Below, piece after piece: positions 47,153 to 58,337 of a stretch of DNA of 64,000 nt (position 1 is the stretch's first letter; each line of letters opens with the position of its first letter). The stretch comes from Phanerochaete sordida. Lineage: Eukaryota > Basidiomycota > Agaricomycetes > Polyporales > Phanerochaetaceae. The stretch is from the NCBI GenBank assembly GCA_019973155.2, contig BPQB01000018.1:62001-126000 (forward strand), in the 5' to 3' direction. Both the position numbers and the translations under genes were made by a program. Under the pieces are notes generated by a model. The model did no database searches and was not told the origin of the DNA. It was given only the letters and a program-made list of their open reading frames with translations.

Positions 47153-48403
47153 ATGAACTTGAGGCCCTCCGCGCGGATAGTTGGAAACACCCTCGCCTGG
47201 ACTTCATCCGTACTCTACAAAAAGCCAATGCCTAAAGCCACGCGCCAGCCGGTGTCCGCGCTGTTCGCGGTCGCAAAGCCGTCGGGCCCGACGTCGATGG
47301 CGATCGTGAACGACATCAAGAAACTCGTGACGCGCTCGCGGCTGTTCGTGAAGGAGCAGGACATCGAGAAGGCGAAAAAGAAGGGGAAGCCGAGGGGCAA
47401 GTACGCGCGGGACACGGTCAAGATCGGACAGGGCGGAACGCTGGATCCTCTCGCAGACGGAGTCCTTGGTAGGTCAGTCGTTCGGCTCCTTGTGCACGGG
47501 TCGCAATTTACACAGGACTGTAGTTGTCGGCGTGGGCAAGGGAACGAAAAAGCTGCAAGAATTCCTGGATTGCGTTAAGGTGCGTTCGGTGCACCCGTTC
47601 TGACCTCCGTTTGGTGCTGAGACTCCAAGCTAGGAATATCGCACGACGGCTCTCTTGGGCTGCGAGACCGACTCCTTCGACAGTGAGGGTGCTGTTGTGC
47701 GGGTCGCTCCTTGGAAACATGTCACGCGTGAAAAGGTGGAGGAAGCTATGCCGCAATTCAGAGGGGAGATTCAGCAGAAGCCACCAATGTGCGTGTTTTA
47801 TGGACCACTCCTGACACCCTCCGTCTTCATGAACCACTGGCGAACAGATTCTCTGCTTTGAAGATGGATGGCAGACGCCTGTACGACTATGCACGCGAAG
47901 GCATACCCCTCCCTCGTCCCATCGAAGCGCGGCCGGTGACCGTACACTCCCTCGACATCCTGGAGTGGAAGGGCAGCGACCACAGCTACAAGTACCCCGA
48001 GAAAAAGTTCACAGCTGAGCAGAAGGATGCTCTCCAGAAGGCATTGCACGGCATCGAAGACCAAGTCATCGTCGCCGACGAGCCCGAGGCCGCGGCTGAG
48101 GACGACACACCTGCGACAGCGTTCGTGCTCCAGATGCGGGTGTCGGGTGGGACGTATGTTCGCTCGATCGTGCATGACCTTGGGCACGCAGTCGGCTCGG
48201 CGGCGCACGTCGTGACTCTGACGCGCTCGCGGCAAGGACGCTTTGCTCTCGAGCCCACTGCAGAGGATAACTCTTTGGGCTGTGTCCCATGGGAAGTGTT
48301 CGAAAAGGCGGTAGAGGATCCTGGCGAGCCCGACGCGGATGGTTGGTATGAGTGGGAGCGCGCCATCATGGAGAAGATGGAGGTCGTTGGTGAGCATGAG
48401 TAG
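47153..48403 (+). CDS. PUS4: tRNA pseudouridine-55 synthase Pus4 (TruB family)
   Basis: It converts U55 of the tRNA T-loop to pseudouridine, in mitochondria and nucleus in yeast. The first ATG of the frame is at 47153. The N-terminus (MNLRPSARIVGNTLAWTSS) is basic and could be a mitochondrial leader; a second Met (MPKATRQPVSALFAVAKPSG) lies about 25 residues in. Family motifs: FAVAKPSGPTSMAIVNDIKK, then the catalytic aspartate in KIGQGGTLDPLADGVL. Across introns come VVVGVGKGTKKLQEFLDCVK, EYRTTALLGCETDSFDSEG, FSALKMDGRRLYDYAREGI, and RVSGGTYVRSIVHDLGHAVG followed by HVVTLTRSRQGRFAL. An acidic insert (about 40 residues, DEPEAAAEDDTP) sits before the VSGGTYVRS block. About four introns. Confidence 0.92.
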
Positions 48404-48917
48404 GACATGAGTGCGTTCCTGCCTTCGCTACCTTTGAGTGTACCTAGGTACGTACAACTTCCCAGAACCTTGCCACTAGCTAACTCAGATGCCACACAGA
48501 TATAGCACTGTGTATTGTAGAAGTGGCGCAATCCCCATGCTCACGTCTTCGCAGCCTTCGAAGTGACATCATTCCCTCAGGAAAACTGATAGGTTCCGTA
48601 TGTCGTGCCGTCGGTGGTCCGTCGCGCTCACAGCTCCTCCAACCTTCGTTTCAGTACCCCGGCGGCACCGCACAGCTCATACTACAGGCCGCCGGACCGT
48701 GTCCACTCCTGACCACCCCCGATTATACCCTGCGACAAGTCTCTGCCTTCCACTGAGCAGCTGGGCATTCTAGGAATCGTCCAGGAAACATGACTGACAC
48801 GGCCTCCTATCACAAGTCAGCCGTGTCACTCCACGGCCGGACCGGGCGCAGCAACATGATATAACAACATTCACCGTCTCGCGCACTCACACAACCTCGC
48901 ACGTACCTCTCACTACC
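48404..48917. other. 514-bp spacer between PUS4 and the aldolase gene
   Basis: Both flanking genes are on the plus strand. A TATA-like GATATAACAA lies near 48858, about 60 bp before the next start codon. Nothing else is seen. Confidence 0.4.
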
Positions 48918-50126
48918 ATGACGTCGCGTCTGCTCAAACCCGGAGTCTACTGCCCCATCCCATCCTTCTTCCAGCTGGACACAGAGGACCTCGGTGCGTG
49001 CACCACGCCGCGCCGCCCGCATGCACGCTCACGCCCCAGCAGACCTGCCGTCGTTCGAGGCGCACCTCCTGCGCATCGTGCAAGCAGGCGTCTGGCCATT
49101 GCTCGCAGGCTCAAACGGCGAGGCGATCCACCTCTCGCACGAGGAGCGCACGACGCTCGTGCGCGGCGCGCGGCGCACGCTCGACGCCCGCGGCCTCACG
49201 GACGTCCCGCTCGTCGTCGGCACCGGCGGCGGCAGCACGCGCGAGACGCTGCTTCTGTGCCGCGCGGCGGCGGACGCGGGCGCGGACTACGCGATTGTCA
49301 TCACCCCCGGCTACTTTGCTGGCGCGCTCGCGCAGGATAGGGAGGCGTTGAAAGAGTTCTATCGCGAGGTGGCGAGGAAGAGTCCCATTCCGATCTTGTT
49401 GTACAACTGTGAGTCCGTGGGTGTCTCGACGCCTCGTGGTACTGAACGTGCGTTGTCAGTCCCTGCCGCGAGCGGCGGCATCGACTTGGACTCGGAGCTG
49501 ATCACGGAGCTCGCGTCAGAGGACGCGAACATTGTCGGGGTCAAGCTCACGTACGTGGCGCGTCTTCAAACCCGAGCCTTGCGTTGACACTAGGCATGCA
49601 GATGCGGCAATGTCGGCAAGCTGACGAGGGTATGCGCCACCGTGTCGGACCAATCCTACACATCCAAGCATCCGCGCAAGACGGCGACGGAGGAGTTCCT
49701 CGTCCTCGGCGGGTACACCGACTTTCTCCTGCCTTCGGCGTACGTGAGAGGGCATGGTGCCATAACCGGTCTCGCAAACGTCGCACCTGTACGTCCGTTC
49801 CCTCATTCGTCCACGTATACGAGCTGTCTTGACCTCCGACGTAGCATTCCATCAAGAAGCTGTACGACCTCTCTGTGCAAAGTCTCACGGACCCATCTGC
49901 TCTTCTAGAAGCGCAGCGACTCCAAGGCATCGTTGCACGAGGAGATATCACGCTCGCCGGCTCTGGCGTATCCGGGACGAAGTCGCTACTGCAGAGGCTC
50001 TACGGGTATGGTGGGAACCCGCGTAGGCCATTGCCACCCATCTCGCGCGAGGACGCCGAGGCCCTGTGGAACCACCCGCACATTAGGGAGCTGGTTGCCC
50101 TCGAAAAGCAGATCAGCGGGCAGTAG
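48918..50126 (+). CDS. DapA-family class I aldolase
   Basis: A TIM-barrel aldolase of the dihydrodipicolinate synthase / N-acetylneuraminate lyase family. Start at 48918 (MTSRLLKPGVYCPIPSFF). The pyruvate-binding loop is LLAGSNGEAIHLSHEER. The active-site Tyr is in PIPILLYN, joined by splicing to FPAASGGIDLDSEL, and the Schiff-base Lys is in NIVGVKLT, joined to CGNVGKL. Then FLVLGGYTDFLLPSAYVRGH and GAITGLANVAP. The end is ISREDAEALWNHPHIRELVA followed by LEKQISGQ. Fungi lack the bacterial lysine pathway, so true dihydrodipicolinate synthesis is unlikely. Candidates known in the family are 2-keto-3-deoxy-L-galactonate aldolase (pectin sugar breakdown) and 4-hydroxy-2-oxoglutarate aldolase. 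Sequence reading alone does not choose between them. Confidence 0.85.
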
Positions 50127-50508
50127 AGATATGGTGTGCTATCGCAGTTGGGGGCTATCTACGTCTTGTCCGTGCGCGTTTGTACCTATATATGCAGCGT
50201 ACTCCGGGGAAAGCTAGGCGAATGTCGGTGGTATGGCCTCGTCGAGGACGCTTTGGCCGGACATAGCGGTGCCTGGGATGCGGGGAATCTGGGGAAGGAC
50301 ATCAACGAGATCAGACGGAGAGGGCACATGCCCCTCGCGTACGCTCAATTCAGTCGAGCACTTTGTTCCCGTGCAGCGGCAGGCACATGCGGCAAGCGTT
50401 TGATCAACGCTGCAGCTGCTTCGGATTTCTATCGAGGCCGGGCACCTCGCCAGCGCCGCCCTCCTCTGCCCGCACCGTCCACCTCCCCCACAACGAGGCG
50501 TGCAGCCA
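50127..50508. other. 382-bp spacer before the transhydrogenase gene
   Basis: It contains the 3' flank of the aldolase gene and the promoter of the transhydrogenase, both on the plus strand. Near 50190 a TATATATG string could be a TATA element but is 310 bp from the start codon. Confidence 0.35.
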
Positions 50509-53500
50509 TGCTCGACCTCGCCCGTGTGCGCCCCTGCCCGCCGGGCCTCTTGAGTGCGCTACACAGACTGCCGCCTGCGACGAGACGTCTGAGACACGGT
50601 GCGTGCCCCGCCCCGCTTTGTGCGACGGCGGCGGTGGTTGACGACCCCGCTGCGCAGTGTCGCTCGCGGCGCGCAGTCTGCACACGACCGCCCCACGATG
50701 GAACGAGAAGGACGGCAATGGCGCGCCTGCGAAGCCTGAACTTACAGGTGCGTGGTGCCCATCGCGAGCCCCGGGGTAGGTCACTGACCACGACGACACC
50801 AGGTATACCCTACTCGTCCTTGACGGTCGGAGTACCCCTAGAGATATACCCCAACGAACACCGCGTCGCGCTCACCCCGCAGAACACGGCCCTGCTCCTC
50901 AAGAAGGGCTTCGGGCGAGTGCTCGTAGAGAAGACCGCCGGCGCGCAGGCGCAGTTCCTCGATGAGCAGTACAGGGCTGCAGGCGCGATCCTCGTGGACC
51001 GCGACGAGCTCTTCAACTCGACGGACATCATGCTGAAGGTCCGGCCCCCGATCTTTGGGCAGGAGGCGGAGAAGGTCAAGGAGGGCTCGACGCTCATCTC
51101 GTTCCTGTACCCGAACCAGAACAAGGAGATCGTGGAGGCCCTAGAGGCCAGGAAGGCGACTGCGTTCGCGATGGAGATGATTCCGCGTATATCGCGTGCA
51201 CAGGTTTTCGACGCTCTCAGGTGCGTGACCGCGTCCCGTCGGCCATAGGCAGGCTGGGCTTAACCCCACCCTAGTTCAATGGCGAACATCGCGGGCTACA
51301 AGGCCGTTCTAGAGGCAGCCAATCACTTTGGACGTTTCCTTACTGGTCAGGTCACGGCTGCAGGGTCAGTAGAGTGGTCTCGTGTTTCTGGGTGGCGGCT
51401 GAATATCTTTGCAGCAAGATTCCTCCCTGCAAGGTTTTGGTTATTGGTGCTGGTGTCGCAGGTCTTAGCGCTATCGCGACAGTACGTCCATCCTTGCATG
51501 TCCGTCTAATTAAATCTAACCGGTGCTTAGGCTCGTCGTATGGGTGCTATCGTCCGCGGCTTTGACACTCGCGCCGCGGCACGCGAGCAGGTTCAGTCTC
51601 TCGGCGCCGAATTCCTAGAGGTCGACATCGAGGAATCCGGCGAAGGAGGTGGAGGATACGCGAAGGAAATGTCCAAGGAGTTCATTGAAGCTGAGATGAA
51701 GTTGTTCATGGAGCAAGCCAAGGACGTTGATATTATCGTCACTACGGTGCGGGATAAAGCAGCATGGACTGCGAGTTTTGAGCTCATATATGCGCATATA
51801 GGCACTCATCCCTGGCAGACCGGCTCCTAAGCTCATCACGGAAGAGGTACGGTCGTCGTGTTACCGACACACTGGGTGTAGGCTCATCGAATTGTTTCGC
51901 AGATGGTTTCTGCTATGAAGCAAGGCTCGGTTATCGTCGATTTGGCTGCAGAGACAGGTGGTAACTGCGCTGTCACGAAGCCGGGTGAGACGTACGCATA
52001 CAAAGGCGTCACGATCATCGGTACGTTTACAGCCCCCTCACAAACGCGTCCTCCGCTTACGCGTGCCGTGCACAGGCTACACCGACCTCCCTTCGCGGCT
52101 CCCCACCCAGTCATCGACGCTCTACTCGAACAACATCACCAAGTTCCTGCTCTCCATCGGCCCCGGCACCGCACAGTTCGCGGTGAACCTCGAGGACGAG
52201 GTTGTGCGCGGGTCGATCGTGCTCCACAACGGCACACGCCTCCCGCCCGCGCCGCGCCCGCTGCCGCCGCCCGTCGTCGCGCCGCCGACGACGCCGAAGG
52301 AGGCCGAGATCACCGCGCTCACGCCCTGGGAGAAGGCCAAGCGCGAGGTCGCGCTCATCACCGCCGGCATGGGCTCCACCGTCGCGCTCGGGAAGCTCGC
52401 GGGTCCCGCGTTCATGTCGAACTTCTTCACGTTTGGGCTCGCCGGCCTGATTGGGTACCGTGTTGTGTGGGGTGTCGCGCCTGCGCTGCATTCGCCGCTG
52501 ATGTCGGTTACGAACGCGATCTCAGGTGAGTGAGATCCGTGAAAGGTCAATGTCCGAGGGCTGACTGTCGTGCTCAGGCATGGTCGGTATTGGTGGATTG
52601 TATGTCATGGGCGGAGGATACACTCCGGAGACGGTTCCCCAAGTCCTCGGCGCGCTCTCCGTGCTCCTCGCCAGCGTGAACGTTGCTGGAGGGTTTGTCA
52701 TCACGAAGCGAATGTTGGACATGTTCAAGCGTACGTGTGTCACCCACTCGGACTCACGCTGTGCACTGAAGCCTCCTTCCTCAGGCGCCACCGACCCGCC
52801 AGAGTATAGCTACCTGTATACGATCCCCGCAGTGGTCTTCACCGGAGGCTTCCTTGCGGCCGCCAGTACAGGCATGGCTGGTCTTGTGCAAGCGGGGTAC
52901 TTGACGAGTAGCATACTCTGCATTGGTGCGTTCGGCACTGCCGCTTTCTGCGTGCGCCATTCTGACTACGCCTACAGGATCACTGTCCGGCCTGGGCTCC
53001 CAAGCAACTGCCCGTCAGGGTAACATCCTAGGCATACTCGGCGTCAGTGAGTGCGATATCTTCTCCATGCCATGAGCTCGCACCCATCAGCTTTTAGTTT
53101 CTGGTATTCTTGCGTCGCTCGCCGCTGTTGGCTTCGAGCCCGAGACCCTGATCCAGTTCGCCGCCGTCGCGGCCATGGGCGGCGGTATCGGCACCATAAT
53201 CGGACGCCGCATCACGGCCATCGAGCTCCCGCAGATGGTCGCGGCGCTGCACTCCGTCGTCGGCCTCGCCGCGGTGCTCACGAGCATCGCGAGCGTGATG
53301 GCGGACGCGGGCCACGCGGACACGCTGCACCTCGTCACCGCGTACCTCGGCGTGCTCATCGGTGGCGTGACGTTCACCGGCTCGATCATCGCGTTCATGA
53401 AGCTCGCGGGCAAGATGTCGTCGCGCCCGCTTGCGCTGCCCGGCCGCCACATCATCAACAGCTCGCTCCTCGGCGCGAACCTGCTCACGATGGGCGCGTT

Positions 53501-54644
53501 CGTCAAGTTCGCGCCCGCGGTGCCGTTGGTCGCCGCGGCGTACCTTGGCGCAAATGCTGTTCTGAGTTTCATCAAGGGATTCACGACGACTGCGGCCATT
53601 GGAGGTGCTGATATGCGTGCGTCTCCATACCTCGTTGTGCTCGTCGTCGCGGCTGACAGGTGGTACAGCGGTCGTCATCACGGTGCTGAACGCGTATTCC
53701 GGATTCGCGCTTGTAGCGGAAGGATTCATGCTTGACAATCCGTTGTTGACGACTGTCGGCGCGCTCATTGGTGTCAGCGGTTCCATCCTGTCCTACATCA
53801 TGGTATGCCAGGCTCTACCTGAAAGCGAAATGTGTGCTGACCCGACCGCTCCAGTGTGTCGCGATGAACCGGACGCTGACGAACGTGCTCTTCGGTGGCA
53901 TTGGTTCCACCGCGGCCCAGTCAGACTACAAGATCGAGGGCACCATCACGAAGACGAACGTGGATGAAACCGTCGACGCGCTGAGCAACGCGGACAACGT
54001 CATTCTCGTCGTCGGCTACGGCATGGCTGTCGCGAAGGCGCAACACGCCATCGCAGAGATCGTGCGCATCCTGCGCTCGCGCGACATCAACGTCCGTTTC
54101 GCCATCCACCCCGTCGCGGGCCGCATGCCCGGGCAGTGCAACGTGCTGCTCGCCGAGGCGTCCGTGCCGTACGACAGTGCGTGCCTGCTTTTTCGCGTCT
54201 GAGCTACGTGCGTTGTGCTGACATGGCTTTAGTCGTGCTTGAGATGGACGAGATCAACGACGACTTCTCGGACACGGACGTGACGCTCGTCATCGGCGCG
54301 AACGACACTGTCAACCCGATCGCGCTCGAGCCGGGCTCTGCCATCGCCGGCATGCCCGTCCTGCATGCGTGGAAGAGCAAGCAGGTTATCGTCATGAAAC
54401 GTGGCATGTCTAGTGGATACGGTCGGTGCTCCTTCGATATGCCGTAGTGCTACTGTTGATGCTGACTGTCTTCGCAGCGGACGTGCCGAATCCGATGTTC
54501 TACATGCCTGGGACCAAGATGCTGTTTGGTGACGCGAAGGACACTTGCGAAGGTCAGTATTGGCAGGGAATCCTGATTATGAGCTCTTCTCTGACCTACA
54601 TTCTTGCAGCCATCAAGCAAAGCCTCGAAGCTCGAGGGAACTGA
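50509..54644 (+). CDS. NNT: NAD(P) transhydrogenase, proton-translocating, mitochondrial, single-chain
   Basis: It couples hydride transfer from NADH to NADP+ with proton flow across the inner mitochondrial membrane, supplying NADPH. Start at 50509. An Arg-rich leader spans two exons ([19 protein letters not shown], then [16 protein letters not shown]), a classic fungal mitochondrial presequence. Domain I (NAD binding): [60 protein letters not shown], then [20 protein letters not shown]. Domain II (membrane): [93 protein letters not shown]. Domain III (NADP binding): [86 protein letters not shown]. All three domains lie in one chain as in animals. More than a dozen introns. Confidence 0.95.
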
Positions 54645-54880
54645 GCCGTCGTTGCGGTGGGCTTCTTGACACGTTCTTCGAGGCGGCAGCACGTCGACTG
54701 TCCCGACGCTGGCAACTTTGCGTGTAAAACTAGCTGTACTTTGGATCTTCGCTGTTGTGTGTTGTACTTTTGCTGTATCATATACCGGACGTTGGATATC
54801 CTCATTCTGCCCTGACACGCGGCGTGGGAAACACGGAATGAAACGCGGTCGCGTCGACGCGTAGCGTAAGCGCCTGGTTC

Positions 54881-56427
54881 ATGCTTACTCTTCTCCGTCG
54901 CGTACAGATTGCGACACCTTGCCTCCGGACGGCGAGCACAACCTCCTTACAGTTCTCTAGAACGTTATCATCTTTTTATTTCCCAAAACCTCTCCTTATA
55001 CCCAGAACCACACCTCAAATTCTAGGGATGCCTCCGAAACGAGCCGCGTCGACGAAGCAGAAGGCTGCAGCCAAGCTCGAGGCTTCAGACTCTGATGATG
55101 CCTCTGAAGAGGAGAAGCCTGTCGTGTCTTCTACGAAAGCCGCAGTTCAGAAAGCAGCCCCGAAGAAGCGCAAGGCCGAGGACGAGGAGGACGAGGTAGA
55201 GAGCAAGCCAGCGGCAAAGTCGAAGAAGGCCAAGACGGAAACCGCAGCCGGAAGCTCGAAAGGCGGAGACGGGGAGGACCGTGCACCAAACGGGCAGCCT
55301 ACGAACAAGGTCATCCCTGTGCACGTCTCCTTCCCACCGAAGAACGCAGACTCGATCCGGATTGCGACGTGGAACATATGTGGGCTCGCGGCGAGCTCGA
55401 AGAAGGTGAGAATGCCATGTTCTCAAAGGAAATATGCATTCAACACAATTATGAAGGGCTTCAAGTATTATGTCGAGGCAGAGGACGCAGACGTGCTCAT
55501 CCTGACCGAGACAAAGGTGAGTGCCATTAACGGCTCCCAAGTGCCCCTTCGCTGACTAGGAGCTGTATGCAGGTTAACGATAATCCCGTAGATCCTGCGC
55601 TGACAAAACGCTACCCGCATCGGTACTGGTCAATCTCAGCGAAGAAGACTTATTGTACGTGCGGCGCTGGCTTGGTGCTGAGCGCACCTCGGCTGACAAA
55701 GCCTTCTAGCCGGGACAGCTATCCTCTCCAAGATTAAGCCTCTGTCTGTGGACTACACCCTGCCTGGTCATCCTGACCCCAATCATGTCAAGGGTCGCAT
55801 AGTTACACTCGAGTTCGAAAACATGTACGTCGTGGGCACGTATGTCGTGAACGCAGGGACAGGTCTTAAGGTACGTGCTACCTCTTCTTGGCACTCACAG
55901 CTTGCTCTAACACGCGTCGTTACAGACCATGCCTGAGAAGAAGACTTGGAACGAGCACTTCGACGCGTATATCCACGCCCTCGACGCGAAGAAACCCGTA
56001 ATCTGGACCGGCGATATAAATGTCGCGCCTACGGCCCTCGACCTCGCGAATCCGAAGCCGAACTGGAATAAGACGCCAGGCTACACCGAGGAAGAGACCT
56101 CCGCATTCAAGCGTGTGCTCGAGCCCTCTGCAGACGGGCGCAACAAGATGATCGACGTCTGGAGGCACCTTCACCCTGACCTGCGGCACTACACCTACTT
56201 CTCTTACCGCTTCAACTGCCGCTCGAAGGGCATCGGGTGGCGTCTGGACCATTGTGCGTATCTATCTTGTTGCACGCTTGCGGCTGGCTCACCGTCGTTC
56301 TGTAGTTGTACTCAGCGAGCGGCTGCTCGAACGGGTGAAGATGTGCGAGATTCGAGACGAAATCTACGGTGCGTCAGACCACTGTCCCGTAGTGCTGGAG
56401 ATCGAGAAGCAGGGAGACGGGTTGTAG
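54881..56427 (+). CDS. AP endonuclease of the exonuclease III / APE1 family
   Basis: It cuts DNA 5' of abasic sites in base-excision repair. The core protein starts at 55028 ([20 protein letters not shown]) with a Lys/Glu-rich, probably nuclear-targeting tail of about 110 residues. The catalytic motifs are all present across introns: [10 protein letters not shown] (Asn), [12 protein letters not shown] (Glu), [12 protein letters not shown] (Tyr, Asn), [16 protein letters not shown] (Asp, Asn), [13 protein letters not shown], and [13 protein letters not shown] (Asp-His). The same frame is open upstream to another ATG at 54881. That adds 49 residues rich in Arg, Ser and Thr ([29 protein letters not shown]), like a mitochondrial leader. 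The coordinates use the upstream start; the downstream one is equally possible. It converges on the F-box gene with 193 bp between stops. Confidence 0.9.
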
Positions 56428-56620
56428 AGGGGATACATGCAGGCGTCGGGCCTCGTGTGCGTAGTCCGAACCACATATAAGTATGCTCGCTAGATCTAGC
56501 ATAGCGCGGAAATATACCCTCATGCACTACAGTGCCTCTGAAATCGGCCAAACCATGACGCACGCGCACGAGAACGTGAACCGACAAGCTGGGGTAAGTG
56601 CAGAGGGATGCACGTCTACT

Positions 56621-57796
56621 TTAGATCTTGACCTTGTCCATCAAGGTCTTGGGCAACTTCTCCTCAGCGACGGCTCGCACAATGCGGTGGTAGCGGCCGG
56701 GCGACATCGTAAAGTACGCGGATAATGCTCGACCAAGCCCGATGCTCAGCGTTGTGAGTGCCGGACACCTCTCCGCATGCCTCGCAAGCTGCCCCCAGTC
56801 AAGCCCCGACAGCCAACTTTCCAAGTCCGCGTCAGAGACCGTGGCCACGTCGCGAGTGAACAGGAGTTTGACTCCCAGCTCGCGCATATGGGGGCCCACG
56901 AAGAGTTCCAGATGCCGCATCAAGCTGAACCATCCGCTATCGCCACCCGGGCTGCTCGTGCTCGGACGCAGGTAGCAGGCGATCTGGACGGCCGGCAGGT
57001 GAGCGAGGCCGAGGTCGGGTCGCACGTCCGTGGGGCTGATTTGGTAGGTGAGCAGCTCGAGGCCGTGCATAGCTCGTATGAATGGGGCGGCATCTCCTGT
57101 TGGGGGACTCTCGAGCTCGAGACGACGCACAGCAGCGAAGTTGACGAGACCGTTGAGGTCGCTCAACATCTCGCAGCTGAAGCAACATCTCTCGAGCTCG
57201 ATGTTCTCCACCGCCAGTGACCCCGAGAAGACCGGCGGAGCATCTGAGACGTTATGATCGTGAGGGGACACACGGTTGTAACCTCTGATCGCTAACGTCT
57301 GGATGCGGCGAAACGGGCGAAGAAAGTGGGGAAGGTGGTCGAAGATGGAGGCTCCTATGAATTCCAGCGATTGAATGGTGCGAGTGTGCGCGCTGTCTGC
57401 AGCCTGATGTGAATCGGGTCGCAGTTTGCACCCGAGAGAGCTGAGCTCCCGTAGGTTGGGCAGGAGGTCCACAAGGGAGACCATTGTGCGAGGGGTGAGG
57501 AAGATCGAGAGGCTATTGCGGCTGTGCAACAGCAGCTCATGCACAGCGTGAGCGATCCGCGGCGCCGCCGAGAGGATGTCGACCAGCTGTCTGAAGCATT
57601 CTTCGCCTTCGGTGCCAATGTCGCCGGGCCCAATACTGCGCGGTGGCCATTCGAATACGGCAAACAGGTGGTGGGATGCGCCTGGAACCCAGTCGCGGCA
57701 GACGAGGGAGCAGTGTTTGAGGGCAGGAATATCGTCGTGCAGATGATCTACCGACATGTCTACCAGCTCCTGTGGCAAAGAGGTTTGACTCGGCAT
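56621..57796 (-). CDS. F-box protein of the basidiomycete LRR-like type
   Basis: A single exon from 57796 to 56621, 391 residues. The N-terminal F-box is clear: LPQELVDMSVDHLHDDIPAL then KHCSLVCRDWVPGASHHLFA. It should bind Skp1 in an SCF ubiquitin ligase. The rest has loosely repeated Leu-rich segments (LVDLLPNLRELSSLGCKL, IQSLEFIGASIFDHLPHFLR, LMRHLELFVGPHMRELGVKL, CPALTTLSIGLGRALSAYF), as in the large F-box families of mushrooms. Substrate unknown. The frame stays open upstream to an ATG at 58069, but that stretch lacks domain character, so the start at the MPSQTSLPQE Met is preferred. It starts about 300 bp from the tRNA gene. Confidence 0.82.
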   Translation of the reverse strand: MPSQTSLPQELVDMSVDHLHDDIPALKHCSLVCRDWVPGASHHLFAVFEWPPRSIGPGDIGTEGEECFRQLVDILSAAPRIAHAVHELLLHSRNSLSIFLTPRTMVSLVDLLPNLRELSSLGCKLRPDSHQAADSAHTRTIQSLEFIGASIFDHLPHFLRPFRRIQTLAIRGYNRVSPHDHNVSDAPPVFSGSLAVENIELERCCFSCEMLSDLNGLVNFAAVRRLELESPPTGDAAPFIRAMHGLELLTYQISPTDVRPDLGLAHLPAVQIACYLRPSTSSPGGDSGWFSLMRHLELFVGPHMRELGVKLLFTRDVATVSDADLESWLSGLDWGQLARHAERCPALTTLSIGLGRALSAYFTMSPGRYHRIVRAVAEEKLPKTLMDKVKI

Positions 57797-58075
57797 ATCG
57801 GTCTGGCTAGTGCTCGTCACAGTTGCTAAGGATAGCCTACACAATGCTATTTCAGTATATGGCGAATGCCACTCGACTTGAGATCCCGATGCCCCATGGG
57901 CGTACCTGATAGCACTTGGTGCAAAATTGGGAGGTACAGGCAGTAGCAGATGTGACCTGCGTGAGCTGACCGGACTCTCGAGTCCAGACTTGGCCCGCCG
58001 TCGAGTCTCGACGTGAACGTAAATGCCAAGGTCGGTACTTACTACTAGGTAGTGGTAGGACTGGAACAAGGAGCC

Positions 58076-58090
58076 AAAAAATGGAAAAAG
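58076..58090 (-). terminator. RNA polymerase III terminator of the tRNA-Ile gene
   Basis: On the minus strand, a run of five T followed by CCA and then six T starts three bases after the tRNA 3' end, as expected for polymerase III. Confidence 0.75.
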
Positions 58091-58092
58091 AT

Positions 58093-58165
58093 GGCCAACG
58101 CCGGGATCGAACCGACGACCTTGGCGTTATTAGCACCACGCTCTAACCAACTGAGCTAGTCGGCC
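58093..58165 (-). tRNA. tRNA-Ile (anticodon AAU)
   Basis: A 73-base cloverleaf without intron. The acceptor stem GGCCGAC pairs with GTTGGCC (one G-U). The D arm GCTC-AGTTGGTTA-GAGC includes the A box. The anticodon stem TGGTG/CGCCA encloses the loop CTAATAA, giving AAU. The T arm carries the B box GGTTCGATCCC. CCA is not encoded beyond chance. Predicted to read AUU/AUC after A34 editing to inosine. Confidence 0.97.
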
Positions 58166-58337
58166 ATGATATTCTCGGGTAATACCCTGATTATAATCAT
58201 GTAGCGCTTAGTCGTCGCGAGGCATCTGACAGTTCGTGGCTGTTCAATATCAATGGCTGGCGACCGTCAAGATACCGCAGCTATGCTCGCACGCTTTTCT
58301 TGTAATTTGCGGCTTGTGTCGAACGCTGACGCACACC

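Larger units (their letters stand above)
57797..58337. other. 541-bp spacer holding the tRNA-Ile gene
   Basis: It lies between the divergent F-box and single-BTB genes. Apart from the tRNA and its terminator, only a TTATAAT string near 58190 could be a promoter element of the BTB gene. Confidence 0.4.

Noticed and set aside
57797..58069. An extended N-terminus for the F-box protein from the ATG at 58069
   Set aside because: The extra 91 residues have no conserved character, and the F-box begins a few residues after the Met at 57796, the usual layout in this family.
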